A stretch of 64,000 bases of DNA, taken from contig OZ244898.1 of assembly GCA_965221585.1 (NCBI GenBank), forward strand, positions 1,364,001 through 1,428,000, given 5' to 3'. The notes under the pieces were generated by a model. It worked only from the letters and a program-made list of their open reading frames with translations. It was not told the DNA's origin and ran no database searches. Numbering within the stretch: position 1 is the first letter of the stretch; each line of letters begins with the position of its first letter. The translations under genes and the position numbers were made by a program. Positions 42,401 to 50,740 of this stretch are shown piece by piece. The stretch comes from VXYK01 sp965221585 (GTDB lineage: Bacteria; Actinomycetota; Acidimicrobiia; Acidimicrobiales; Aldehydirespiratoraceae).

Positions 42401-42634
42401 ATGAAGGTTTGGATCGATCAGGATCTTTGCACTGGAGACGGTCTCTGCGAAGAGATCGCCCCCGATGTCTTTACGCTTCTAGACGACGGCCTCGCCTACG
42501 TCCGGGAAGGCGACACAATCTTCTCCGACCCCGGTGGGCCCGAAGGTCTCGCTGTGGTTCCCGCGGGCCAGGAGGAAGCGACCATCGAGTCCGCCGAAGA
42601 GTGCCCCGGCGAGTGCATCTTCATTGAGGTCTGA
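42401..42634 (+). CDS. Small [3Fe-4S]-type ferredoxin
   Basis: This 77-aa acidic electron carrier has the cluster motif DLCTGDGLCEEIAPDVF (Cys-x5-Cys) and a C-terminal Cys within EECPGECIFIE. The C-x2-x3-C spacing is like ferredoxins that serve cytochromes P450 and other oxygenases in actinobacteria. No partner enzyme is adjacent. ATG at 42401 begins the fold (MKVWIDQDLC). The frame is open further upstream but without family sequence. Confidence 0.88.
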   Translation: MKVWIDQDLCTGDGLCEEIAPDVFTLLDDGLAYVREGDTIFSDPGGPEGLAVVPAGQEEATIESAEECPGECIFIEV

Positions 42635-42639
42635 GCGCG

Positions 42640-42680
42640 CTACTCGCTGAGGAGCCTCTGTTCTACTCGCTGAGGAGTCT
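42640..42680. repeat. Direct repeat duplicating the trmI 3' end
   Basis: Two 18-bp copies (42640-42657 and 42663-42680) match at 17 positions and are 23 bp apart. The inner copy holds the last codons and stop of trmI (Leu-Leu-Ser-Glu-stop). The outer copy lies just past it, so a short duplication has occurred at the gene end. Confidence 0.8.
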
Positions 42681-43442
42681 GGCGCTGGTCAGGAATCCTG
42701 TGTGAGCGACCATCCGATGATCGGGCCGTACGGCTTGGTCGGCCACGTACCAGCCCCGGTTCAGCACCTCCATCGTCTGGGCCATGCCGAACCGCGATTG
42801 TTCCAGTCGGGCGCGTAGCTGAGCGACCTGCATCATGCTCGGCGTGTAGGCAACAAGTATCCCACCCGGACGCAACGCGTCCTCTGCATGGGGCACAACC
42901 TGCCATGGCTCGGGCAGGTCGAGGACCACGCGGTCGAGGTCTGTCATGCTGATGCCCTCGTAGACGTCGCGGATATGGGTGTCGTAGCGGTCGAGGACCT
43001 CCGGCCCCAGGAATCGGCTGACGTTGGTTAGAGCCCTCTGAAGGAAGTCCTCGCGAATCTCGTAACCGGTGATATGAGCCCCCGCTCGAAGCATCGCGGT
43101 CGACAGCGCGCCGCTTCCCAGGCCTGACTCCAACACGCGGGCCCCGGGAAAGATGTCCGCCAGGATCAGGATCGGACCGATGTCTTTGGGGTATATGACC
43201 TGGGCTCCCCGTGGCATCTTCAAGACGAAGTCAGTGATCGTGGGCCGCAGAGCGATGAACTTCATCCCCCGGGTCGACTTGAACGAGCTGCCTTCGTCGG
43301 AGCCGATCAGCTCGTCGTGGCTCAATACTCCAGAGTGGGAGTGGAACTCCCCTCCAGTCTCCAGATCAATCAGATAGCGGCGCTGCTTGCGGTCGATGAG
43401 CAGCACCGGTTCGCCTTCCGAGAGCGGCCCGCGTGCAGTCAC
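42663..43442 (-). CDS. trmI: tRNA (adenine-58-N1)-methyltransferase TrmI
   Basis: This SAM-dependent enzyme makes m1A58 in the T-loop of tRNAs. It is 259 aa. After an N-terminal β domain come MPRGAQVIYPKDIGPILILADIFPGARVLESGLGSGALSTAMLRAGA (motif I, LESGLGSG), GYEIREDFLQRA, the catalytic-loop aspartate in DRVVLDLPEPWQV, and PGGILVAYTPSMMQV. It follows three small membrane-type genes on the same strand. A TrmI near mpa/ARC is common in actinobacteria. Confidence 0.94.
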   Translation of the reverse strand: MTARGPLSEGEPVLLIDRKQRRYLIDLETGGEFHSHSGVLSHDELIGSDEGSSFKSTRGMKFIALRPTITDFVLKMPRGAQVIYPKDIGPILILADIFPGARVLESGLGSGALSTAMLRAGAHITGYEIREDFLQRALTNVSRFLGPEVLDRYDTHIRDVYEGISMTDLDRVVLDLPEPWQVVPHAEDALRPGGILVAYTPSMMQVAQLRARLEQSRFGMAQTMEVLNRGWYVADQAVRPDHRMVAHTGFLTSARLLSE

Positions 43443-43455
43443 TCAACGGTCCAGT

Positions 43456-43677
43456 TCAGTTTGGGTCGACGTGACGGATAACGAGCGTCTCGCCCGGCGC
43501 CAGTCGTTCGGAGTACTTGACCGGCATGTCCCCCTTCTTCAGGGCTCGCGCCAGCCATCGGCACACGAAACGGGCGACGAAGACCGCCGTCCAGACGCGG
43601 GACCCTCCGAGTAGACCCTTGCGGAAACTGTTCGTCCGCAGGGACTCGAACACCGGGGCCAGGCCGACGCGAGCCAC
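43456..43677 (-). CDS. Small basic hypothetical protein, 73 aa
   Basis: No family is recognised. The sequence is basic and amphipathic, with RVWTAVFVARFVCRWLARALKKGD in the middle and a C-terminal β-like end KYSERLAPGETLVIRHVDPN. GTG at 43677 lies 5 nt beyond the stop of the upstream gene. The upstream continuation of the frame (to 43944) is antisense-like and lacks family sequence. Its place between a holin-like pair and trmI suggests one operon. Confidence 0.6.
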   Translation of the reverse strand: MARVGLAPVFESLRTNSFRKGLLGGSRVWTAVFVARFVCRWLARALKKGDMPVKYSERLAPGETLVIRHVDPN

Positions 43678-43682
43678 CAGTG

Positions 43683-43904
43683 TCAGATCCTTCGGATCTC
43701 GACGACGGTCGATCTGGTGGCGCCGACTCTGCGTCCCAGGAAGTAGGCGGCCACCAGCATCAGGACCCCGGCACCGATGACCGCAGGCAGGAACCGCCGC
43801 GCCCCCGTCAACGCCTGCTCCTCGACCTCCCCGACTACCGAGCGCAGAGTGGAATCGAGGTCGTCGCGGGTGATCCTGTCCTCGTCCGCGCCCCCTTCCG
43901 CCAT
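43683..43904 (-). CDS. Small single-pass membrane protein, 73 aa
   Basis: An acidic N-terminus (GGADEDRITRDDLDSTLRSVVGEVEEQ) is followed by a hydrophobic helix (FLPAVIGAGVLMLVAAYFLG) and a short basic tail. The ATG overlaps the stop of the holin-like gene in TGATG, so they are coupled. The function is unknown. The acidic-helix-basic-tail layout suggests a partner of the upstream two-helix membrane protein. Confidence 0.65.
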   Translation of the reverse strand: MAEGGADEDRITRDDLDSTLRSVVGEVEEQALTGARRFLPAVIGAGVLMLVAAYFLGRRVGATRSTVVEIRRI

Positions 43905-44200
43905 CACAGGGTCCTCTTTCGGATCTGTCGAACCAGCGCCGCAACGATCACGATAGAACCGCAGAGGGTGATCCCATGAGGTGCCCAACTGAGGTTGCCG
44001 GTGAAGGTGGTTCCGGTCTCTTCTTGCAGCACCCGCAATGTCGCGATGGTCAGCGAGATCCCGGCGACCATCAACAGGATGGAGCCGAGCACCCCGAATG
44101 CGATCCATCGAGGGATGGGTCGAAGGGGTTCGAGGAGTTCTTGGCGCGCATACTCCTTGACGAGATCGTAGAAGTCGCCCGGTCCCAGTCTCTGTGCCAT
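43904..44200 (-). CDS. Two-helix membrane protein resembling actinobacterial holin-X family
   Basis: The protein has 98 aa. A cytoplasmic N-terminus (DFYDLVKEYARQELLEPLRPIPRW) is followed by two membrane segments (IAFGVLGSILLMVAGISLTIA and ITLCGSIVIVAALVRQI). The layout resembles the putative actinobacterial holin-X/phage-holin-3-like family found outside prophages; no lysis gene is near. ATG follows TAGGCT (complement of 44209-44214) by 8 nt, so this is the leaderless head of the unit leading to trmI. Confidence 0.7.
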   Translation of the reverse strand: MAQRLGPGDFYDLVKEYARQELLEPLRPIPRWIAFGVLGSILLMVAGISLTIATLRVLQEETGTTFTGNLSWAPHGITLCGSIVIVAALVRQIRKRTL

Positions 44201-44271
44201 CGGTGGGTAGCCTACGCGTCACAACCACACGCTGAAACCACTCCCCTGTTTCGTTAGCACGGTCCGCAGCG

Positions 44272-44883
44272 TCAACAGAGCCCTTCTAGGATGTCGGCTC
44301 GTTGTGTCAGCAACTCGAGTGCCAATGGTGCGCGCCGGTGCCAGCCCTCCTCAAGCAGCAGGCGATGATTGTCCAACGCGCCGAGCTGCGCCGCCACGAC
44401 GAGCTGCCAAGCCGCGTAGGTCGGGTCGTCGGAGTTGATCGCAGGCTCGTCGATTCCTCGGCCGGGGGCGAGCTGTCGAGCAGCGTCAGAAATCCGTCTC
44501 AGTTGGGTGCGCAGAAGATCCACCGTCTTCGGATCAAGGTCGCTGTCGGAGTCGGGCCAGTCGGTGACCAGTGCCCTGGGATAGGGATCGTCTTGCAGCC
44601 AACGGTCGACTCGGATCCGGCGGGTAGCCATCGCGACGATCCCCCAACGGCCGTCGGGAAACTCCTGAGCCTGAACAACTTGAGCGACGACCCCCACCTC
44701 GCAGCGTTGGTCGCCTCCACCGACTTCACGTCCCCGTTCGATCATGGTGATCCCGAAGGCGGGCTCATCGAGCGCTACCACATGGTGTGCAAGCGCCCGG
44801 TAGCGCTCCTCGAAAATATGCAGAGGCACGATGGCGCTCGGCAGAATCGTCTGTTCCAGCGGGAACATCGGCATTTCGAGCAT
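44272..44883 (-). CDS. LON substrate-binding-domain protein
   Basis: The protein has 203 aa and corresponds to the N-terminal domain of Lon protease without ATPase or protease parts. The start MFPLEQTILPSAIVPLHIFEERYRALAHH and the later FGITMIERGREVGGGD, GVVAQVVQAQEFPDGRW and IVAMATRRIRV are the family pattern. Such stand-alone proteins are widespread and of unknown role. The ATG lies 2 nt after the stop of the PBP4-like gene, indicating co-transcription. Confidence 0.88.
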   Translation of the reverse strand: MLEMPMFPLEQTILPSAIVPLHIFEERYRALAHHVVALDEPAFGITMIERGREVGGGDQRCEVGVVAQVVQAQEFPDGRWGIVAMATRRIRVDRWLQDDPYPRALVTDWPDSDSDLDPKTVDLLRTQLRRISDAARQLAPGRGIDEPAINSDDPTYAAWQLVVAAQLGALDNHRLLLEEGWHRRAPLALELLTQRADILEGLC

Positions 44884-44885
44884 GT

Positions 44886-46367
44886 TCAGCTCGTAGTGTC
44901 GGAAGCAGACTCAACCGCGAGCGGACTGATGGTGTCGAGCGCGGGTCCGTATCCGAAGGGGTAGCGCGAGACGGCCTCGAGGAGGCTCGTTTGAATCGTG
45001 TTGCACGCTCCCAGTGAAGCGAAGGGACTGTCAGCGTTGGCGACTAACGTGAATGTGATCACCGCGCCGTTTTCGGCGACCATCTCGCCCACCAACGCCG
45101 TGATACGTCCTCGGTCGGCACTTATGACCCGCATCTCCGACCCCCCAGGAGGCGCACAGGCCGCCAGCGCGCCGTCGCCGATCTCGCGAAGCGCCGCGTC
45201 GACGATTCCATCGGGTCGCCTCTCTTCGAGGATCGCCATGAGCAGGTCACAGGTGACTCGGTCCCGGTTCGACAGTCCGGAGCCGTCCAGCGGAAGGGTC
45301 CCCTCCACTGGCAGTCCTTGCTGGACCAGAGTTACCAGCATTCCGAATGCGGCGTCGTTGGACGCAGGCGACAGACCGTTGACGCGGCCGACCTCCTTGA
45401 ACAGCATCTCCGCGGTGGTTCCGTCGATCAGTGCTCTCTGGGCAATCTCGGCGATGGGCGGGGACTCGATCGAGGCGAGCAGATCCTGTTGCGCCGAAGG
45501 CGGTTGTTCCCCAGTGGTCGGTTCGGTGCCTATCGTGAAACCCCGTTGTTCCAGCAGGTCGCTGAGAAGCTCGGCCGCCATTGCCGCGGGGTCTTCTGAT
45601 CGGGTGATCGTGTCGGTCTCGCCGTCCCAGTGGAATCCGTCGTTCACCAACAGGCCCGACAAGGGACCGACCACATTGTCGGCGTTGTCGGTCTCGGTCC
45701 AGACCGTGCCCACATAGTCGTTCTCACTTGGCGAGAAGCGGAACTCGTCGCCGATGACTCCCCCACTCAGTGCCGATATACCTCTCAGACGCAGTTCGAT
45801 GGCGAGGTCCGCCGCCAGTCTGTCCAGGCTCGTCGCTGCTCGGTCATCGTTGAAGCGCCTCAGATAGTCGTCGGTCGACAGGACGGGGTCTGCACCTCCG
45901 ACCAACCAGATGTCGCCCTCCAGCACGCCGTCGCTGACGGCGCTCGCCGAGTTGCTGACCACCTTGGTCACAAAGACGCTCTCAGGTCCCAGACTCTCGA
46001 CTGCCGCGATCGTCACGAATCGCTGAAGCTCCGCAGGTATGAGTCGGACGGTTGGTTTCTCGACGGCAATCTCCGTCCCGTTCCGGTGAACCCGCAGACA
46101 GCGTGCCGTAGGTACCTCGGGCTGATCCAATACGCCCGTCAAGGCCTCTTCGAACTCCCTGTTCGACGTGGGACGTCTGAGCCACTCTGGAACCCTTCGA
46201 GAATTGATGATCGGCGTGCTGAGCGAATCGTCGACAACGGTCGTGGGAGGATCACCGGGGTCTGCGGCGCGAACAGCGCTTCTGGCGAGAACGCCGGCGG
46301 AAACGGCGACGGCCAGGATCAGCACGGGAAGAAGCATCCGCAGGATCAGAAGCAACCGACGCATCAT
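44886..46367 (-). CDS. PBP4 (S13)-like protein without catalytic residues
   Basis: The protein has 493 aa with an N-terminal signal or anchor helix (LLLILRMLLPVLILAVAVSAGVLA), so it is extracytoplasmic. The fold follows D-Ala-D-Ala carboxypeptidase PBP4: GDIWLVGGADPVLS, NDGFHWDG and LDGSGLSNRDRVTCDLL. All three active-site motifs are altered. The S-x-x-K position reads Glu113-x-x-Arg116 (PAELQRFVT), S-x-N reads D-G-T (IDGTTAEML), and K-T-G reads I-S-A (MRVISADRG). It should not be a functional peptidase. The ATG follows TAGCCT (complement of 46374-46379) by 6 nt. Confidence 0.82.
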   Translation of the reverse strand: MMRRLLLILRMLLPVLILAVAVSAGVLARSAVRAADPGDPPTTVVDDSLSTPIINSRRVPEWLRRPTSNREFEEALTGVLDQPEVPTARCLRVHRNGTEIAVEKPTVRLIPAELQRFVTIAAVESLGPESVFVTKVVSNSASAVSDGVLEGDIWLVGGADPVLSTDDYLRRFNDDRAATSLDRLAADLAIELRLRGISALSGGVIGDEFRFSPSENDYVGTVWTETDNADNVVGPLSGLLVNDGFHWDGETDTITRSEDPAAMAAELLSDLLEQRGFTIGTEPTTGEQPPSAQQDLLASIESPPIAEIAQRALIDGTTAEMLFKEVGRVNGLSPASNDAAFGMLVTLVQQGLPVEGTLPLDGSGLSNRDRVTCDLLMAILEERRPDGIVDAALREIGDGALAACAPPGGSEMRVISADRGRITALVGEMVAENGAVITFTLVANADSPFASLGACNTIQTSLLEAVSRYPFGYGPALDTISPLAVESASDTTS

Positions 46368-46414
46368 GACAGAAGGCTACGCCCTCACGGCGTTGGTTGT
46401 TGACGATGACGCCC

Positions 46415-47026
46415 TCAGGCGGTCGTGGGTTCGAGGGCTGCCCGAAACAGGTCCCTGACGTGTTGTAGGCGCGCTTTCAGCGCCTCGTCGTCGAGCGGGT
46501 CCCGTTTGAGCAGGTCGGCGATGAACGGTGCATCGCTGAAATACGAGAGGAGGGCCCCATAGCCGGTGATGAGAAGTTGTTCAGCGTCGTGGCGGCGGAA
46601 TCTGCCCGCGTCCATCTCCCGCTCGAAGTACGCCGCGGCGCGGACAAACAGGGGCTTGAGGGCGAGGCCGAGCTCAATATGGCCGGTACCACCCTCAGCC
46701 AGCGCCTCGCGGCGTACGATCCTGACGAAGTCCGGATTGTGCATGAAGAATTCGAACCCCGCAGTAAGGACGAAGTCGACCAGTTCCCAACCGTCCGCGG
46801 ATGTCTGGGAGATCGCGCTCTCCACCCGGTCGTGCCATTCAGCCAGTGCCAACTCGAAGACCTCGCGGTACATCGCTTCCTTGGAAGGGAAGTAATGGAG
46901 CAGGCTCTGTCTGCGCACGCCGACCACCGCGGCGATGTCGTTCAACGAGGTGCCGTCGAAGCCCCGTTCGGCGAACAGCCGGCGGGTGGCTCCAATGATT
47001 GCTTCGCGAGTCGGCGTCTCCCCCAC
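46415..47026 (-). CDS. TetR-family transcriptional regulator
   Basis: The protein has 203 aa. The N-terminal helix-turn-helix is typical: AIIGATRRLFAERGFDGTSLNDIAAVVGVRRQSLLHYFPSKEAMYREVF. The ligand-binding part has ELVDFVLTAGFEFFMHNPDFVRIVRREAL. The target and ligand are unknown. GTG at 47026 follows TACGCT (complement of 47034-47039) by 7 nt. The divergent gene at 47068 shares this short promoter region and is a likely target. Confidence 0.92.
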   Translation of the reverse strand: MGETPTREAIIGATRRLFAERGFDGTSLNDIAAVVGVRRQSLLHYFPSKEAMYREVFELALAEWHDRVESAISQTSADGWELVDFVLTAGFEFFMHNPDFVRIVRREALAEGGTGHIELGLALKPLFVRAAAYFEREMDAGRFRRHDAEQLLITGYGALLSYFSDAPFIADLLKRDPLDDEALKARLQHVRDLFRAALEPTTA

Positions 47027-47067
47027 GCCCTAGAGCGTAGTGCGGTGGCAGGCGGTAGCGTGAGTGG

Positions 47068-47460
47068 ATGGAGATCGTCTCGGCGTTGTTCATTGATGAG
47101 ATCGACCTCCGCTCAGTACCGGGTCCAGCCACGAGGATCGACCTCAAAGGGATCCAGTTCAGTGCCGCCGCGCCGACGCCGGTTCCTCTGGTTTGGGCCC
47201 CCCACCTCGTCGTGATCATCCGTTGTCCCGCCGACGGCAGCGGACAAGGGGTTCTCGAGGTGACATACCACCGCGACGACTCTCAGTTCGCGCGCAGCGT
47301 GCAGCCATTCGATGTGGAGCCGGGGAAGTTCACCTATCGCCTGGTCCGGGCAGAACTGGAATTCGAGGACTACGGAACGGTCGAGGCGCGCTGTCGATTG
47401 GGGCGGGGCGAGCCGATCACCGTGCCCTACACGCTGTTGCCGCCAGTCGCACCGGCCTAG
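47068..47460 (+). CDS. Conserved hypothetical protein, β-sandwich-like, 130 aa
   Basis: The function is not recognised. The sequence alternates short β-strands (ISALFIDEIDL-type start, VPLVWAPHLVVIIRCPADG, VLEVTYHRDDSQ, FTYRLVRAELEFEDYGTVEARCRL) without a membrane helix or catalytic motif, which suggests an immunoglobulin-like sandwich. The ATG follows TAGCGT (47056-47061) by 6 nt. It is divergent from the TetR gene with only 41 nt between starts. Confidence 0.6.
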   Translation: MEIVSALFIDEIDLRSVPGPATRIDLKGIQFSAAAPTPVPLVWAPHLVVIIRCPADGSGQGVLEVTYHRDDSQFARSVQPFDVEPGKFTYRLVRAELEFEDYGTVEARCRLGRGEPITVPYTLLPPVAPA

Positions 47461-47488
47461 CCGACCACGGCTGCGACGCTGCCCTTTG

Positions 47489-47523
47489 GCTTCTCATAAA
47501 GTTGCGCGAGCTTCTCAATAAAG
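47489..47523. promoter_or_regulatory. Direct repeat upstream of transketolase, possible operator
   Basis: Two copies of GCTTCTCA(A)TAAAG (47489-47501 and 47510-47523) start 21 bp apart, two helical turns. They lie about 60-95 nt before the tkt start, in an AT-rich patch. The spacing suits binding of a dimeric regulator to one DNA face. Confidence 0.4.
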
Positions 47524-47583
47524 ATACGCGATCGACCCGAGCACTGACGGTAAGGTCCGAGATATCTGTGACTGGGAGGACAG

Positions 47584-49575
47584 ATGGACGATTTTGACCG
47601 GCGTGCCGTATCGATAATCCGGGGTATCGCCATGGATGCACCTCACGCGGCGCGTTCGGGCCACCAGGGAACGGCGATGTCGTTGGCGCCGCTCGCCCAT
47701 GTGCTGTTCAGCCGAGTCATGAACTTCGATGCCCAGTATCCCCACTGGCCGGATCGGGACCGGTTCGTCCTCTCCGCCGGCCATGCGTCGATCCTCCAGT
47801 ATGCGTTGCTCCACCTCGCCGGTTTCGACGTCACTCTCGATGATCTCAGGGATTTTCGTCAGTGGGGTTCGGCCACGCCGGGCCACCCCGAGGTCGGTCA
47901 CACCCCGGGAGTGGAGGTGACAACCGGACCACTGGGTCAGGGCATAGGCAACATGGTCGGCATGGCCATCGCCGAGGCTCAGCTGCGCGCCACCTACGGA
48001 GCTGAACTGTTCGACCACCACGTCTTCGGAATATGCGGCGACGGAGACCTGAGCGAAGGCGTCAGCCATGAGGTCGCCTCGCTGGCGGGCCACCTGGGGT
48101 TGGGGAAAATAGTCCTTTGCTACGACGACAATCACATCACGATCGACGGGGAGACAGAACTCGCGTTGAGCGACGATGCCGCGGCCCGTTTCCGTGCTTA
48201 CGGCTGGGATGTGATCGAACTCGGCGAAGCCGCGGAGAACCTCGACGAACTGGAAGCTGCTCTTCGCAAGGCGATGTCGGTCGAGGACCGTCCCAGCCTG
48301 CTGATTGTCCGGACCGTCATCGGCACGCCGGCACCTGACTCCGCCGACACTCCTGGTGCTCATGGCTACGCCATCTTCGACGAGGAGATCGCCGCCACCA
48401 AGGAACTGATGGGACTGCCCCCGGGCGAGGCCTTCTTCACCGACCCCTCCGTCTTAGCCCGGTATCGGGAACTGGGCGTGCGGGGTCGTGACCTGCGTGA
48501 GGCGTGGGAGAAACGGGTTGCCGACTTCGACGGAGACAGGGCCGGCTTGGAATCGCAGTTGAGTGGCACGGGCCTGCCAGGTTGGGAGGAGTCTCTGCCT
48601 GTGTTCGAGGCAGGCGAGTCCGTCGCCACCCGCAAGGCATCGAATCTCACATTGCAGGCGCTGTCCTCGGTCGTTCCCGGGCTGTCGGGCGGTGGTGCCG
48701 ACCTCACCGGCAACACCGGGACCGTGATCTCCGACCATGGCGTCTTCTCGCCTGCAGATCCCGCAGGCCGACAGATCTATTTCGGGGTCCGCGAGCACGG
48801 TATGGGCGCCATCGCCAACGGTATGGCCCTGCACGGCGGCTCAATCCCTGTCGTCGGGACGTTCCTGGTCTTCGCGGACTACATGCGGGCAGCGGTACGA
48901 CTCGCGGCGATCTCGCAGGCTCACACGATCTTTGTGTGGAGTCATGACTCCGTCGGTGTGGGCGAGGACGGGCCGACCCATCAACCGGTGGAGCACGTGG
49001 CTTCACTGCGGGCTGTCCCGGGGCTGCGAGTCATCCGCCCCGCTGACGCCAACGAGACCGCTGCGGCATGGGGCGTGGCCGTCTCTTCGGGTGGACCGAC
49101 CGCGCTGATCCTCACTCGCCAGAATGTGCCCGTACTGACGGGAACGTCCGGAGCCGGTGTTGCCGCTGGTGCCTACGTACTCGCTGAAGCCGACGATGCC
49201 GTGATCACGCTCGTCGGAACCGGCAGCGAGGTCTCGGTATGTATCGATGCTGCTGCGAGACTTGCAGCCGGAGGTTTCGCTGCGAGGGTCGTCTCGATGC
49301 CCTCGTGGGAGCTCTTCGAGCAGATGCCGAGTGATTATCGCGCCGCGGTGATCCCCGACGGCGTCCCCTCGCTCGCGGTCGAGGCCGGATCCTCGATGGG
49401 ATGGCATCGCTGGGTCGACGACGTGGTGTCCATCGATCGTTTCGGAGCTTCCGCACCCGGCGATGTCGTGATGTTCGAATATGGGATCAACCCCGAAAAC
49501 GTCGCGACTCGAGCGCAGGACCTGATCACTCGAAGAGACTCTCAACGACGACCATCGACAATGGAGGCGTCATGA
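47584..49575 (+). CDS. tkt: Transketolase
   Basis: This ThDP-dependent enzyme of the pentose-phosphate pathway has 663 aa. Visible blocks are RSGHQGTAMSLAPLAHVLF, GHASILQYALLHL, TTGPLGQGIGNMVGMAIAE and the ThDP/Mg motif GDGDLSEGVSHEVASLAGHLGLGK with DNHITIDG. The pyrimidine domain has the catalytic glutamate in FGVREHGMG and HDSVGVGEDGPTHQPVEH. GGGAGGA 3 nt before the ATG is a strong ribosome site. The stop overlaps the transaldolase start (ATGA). Confidence 0.96.
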   Translation: MDDFDRRAVSIIRGIAMDAPHAARSGHQGTAMSLAPLAHVLFSRVMNFDAQYPHWPDRDRFVLSAGHASILQYALLHLAGFDVTLDDLRDFRQWGSATPGHPEVGHTPGVEVTTGPLGQGIGNMVGMAIAEAQLRATYGAELFDHHVFGICGDGDLSEGVSHEVASLAGHLGLGKIVLCYDDNHITIDGETELALSDDAAARFRAYGWDVIELGEAAENLDELEAALRKAMSVEDRPSLLIVRTVIGTPAPDSADTPGAHGYAIFDEEIAATKELMGLPPGEAFFTDPSVLARYRELGVRGRDLREAWEKRVADFDGDRAGLESQLSGTGLPGWEESLPVFEAGESVATRKASNLTLQALSSVVPGLSGGGADLTGNTGTVISDHGVFSPADPAGRQIYFGVREHGMGAIANGMALHGGSIPVVGTFLVFADYMRAAVRLAAISQAHTIFVWSHDSVGVGEDGPTHQPVEHVASLRAVPGLRVIRPADANETAAAWGVAVSSGGPTALILTRQNVPVLTGTSGAGVAAGAYVLAEADDAVITLVGTGSEVSVCIDAAARLAAGGFAARVVSMPSWELFEQMPSDYRAAVIPDGVPSLAVEAGSSMGWHRWVDDVVSIDRFGASAPGDVVMFEYGINPENVATRAQDLITRRDSQRRPSTMEAS

Positions 49576-50663
49576 CCCGTCTACAGCAACTGTTCACGGA
49601 GCAGGACCAGAGTCCCTGGCTCGACAACCTTCGCCGCGGCTGGATCACCAGCGGAGAGCTTGAGAGCTGGGTTTCCAGGGGTGTGCGCGGGTTGACCTCG
49701 AACCCGTCGATCTTCACCAATGCGATCCTCGGTTCAGAGGACTACGACGAGGAGTTCTCCGGCGCCGTCGGCGCGGGCTTGGGGGTCGAGGACGCATATT
49801 GGCAACTCGTCAGCTCCGACATTCGCGCTGCGCTCGACATCCTTCGTCCCGTCTTCGACGCCTCGGCCGGGGTCGATGGCTACGTCTCGGTCGAGGTTGA
49901 TCCGAAACTGGCTCGTGACAGCGCAAGAACCTGCGAGGCGGCGCGTCGACTGCACCAGCAGATCAATGCCCCCAACCTCTATGTGAAGATTCCCGGTACT
50001 GCCGAGGGCCTTCAACCGATCCGCACGATGATCGCCGAGCACCGCAGCATCAATGTCACCCTGATCTTCTCTCTGGAGCGCTACGCCGAAGTCATGGAGA
50101 CCTATCTCTGCGGGCTCGAGGCGGCCGAGGGCGATCTGAGCGACATTTCGAGTGTGGCTTCGTTCTTCGTTAGCCGGTTGGACACGGAAGTCGACCGCCG
50201 CCTCGACGTGATAGGAACGCCGAGCGCTGCCGAACTCAAGGGCAAGGCCGCGTTGGCGAGCGGGAAGTTGGCTTACGAACTGTTCCGACGAACCTTCTCA
50301 GGACCGCGTTGGGAGGCGCTCGTTGAGCGCGGGGCACGGGTTCAGCGTCCATTGTGGGCTTCGACCTCTACGAAGAACCCCGATTATCCGGACACGCTGT
50401 ATGTGGACGGGCTGATCGGCCCTGACACGGTCAACACGCTGCCCGACAGCACGATGGCGGCATTCGAGGACCACGGAACCGTGGCGCGCACGATCGACAT
50501 CGGGTTGGACGAGGCACGAGCCGTACTCGACGATCTGGCGCGGATCGGAGTCGACATCGCCGCGGTCACTGCGCAGCTTGAGACAGAGGGCGTTGCGTCG
50601 TTCGAGAAGAGCTTCGATGAGTTGTTGGACGCGCTCAATGCGAAGGTCGGCTCGATCAGCTAG
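49572..50663 (+). CDS. tal: Transaldolase
   Basis: This transfers dihydroxyacetone units in the non-oxidative pentose-phosphate pathway. It is 363 aa, the actinobacterial length class. Motifs are GVRGLTSNPSIFTNAI, VEVDPKLARD, the Schiff-base lysine in NLYVKIPGT, NVTLIFSLERY, RPLWASTSTKNPDY and DTVNTLPDSTM. I chose ATG at 49572, which overlaps the tkt stop; the frame's extension to 49401 lies inside tkt. It is followed by a hairpin terminator. Confidence 0.96.
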   Translation: MTRLQQLFTEQDQSPWLDNLRRGWITSGELESWVSRGVRGLTSNPSIFTNAILGSEDYDEEFSGAVGAGLGVEDAYWQLVSSDIRAALDILRPVFDASAGVDGYVSVEVDPKLARDSARTCEAARRLHQQINAPNLYVKIPGTAEGLQPIRTMIAEHRSINVTLIFSLERYAEVMETYLCGLEAAEGDLSDISSVASFFVSRLDTEVDRRLDVIGTPSAAELKGKAALASGKLAYELFRRTFSGPRWEALVERGARVQRPLWASTSTKNPDYPDTLYVDGLIGPDTVNTLPDSTMAAFEDHGTVARTIDIGLDEARAVLDDLARIGVDIAAVTAQLETEGVASFEKSFDELLDALNAKVGSIS

Positions 50664-50671
50664 TTCACAGG

Positions 50672-50699
50672 TTGAAAACTCCTTCGCCACCTTTAGACT
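50672..50699 (+). promoter_or_regulatory. Promoter-like element after transaldolase
   Basis: TTGAAA (50672-50677) and TAGACT (50694-50699) are separated by 16 nt, close to an actinobacterial housekeeping promoter. Transcription would start near 50706, just ahead of the two hairpins at 50741-50792 and about 215 nt before the helicase gene. Confidence 0.4.
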
Positions 50700-50740
50700 G
50701 GATTTGAACTGTAGCGGCCGGTAAGGCTTCGCTGTGGGGG

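Noticed and set aside
43904..44200. Prophage lysis cassette (holin-like protein)
   Set aside because: No endolysin, capsid, integrase or other phage genes surround it; neighbours are housekeeping genes.
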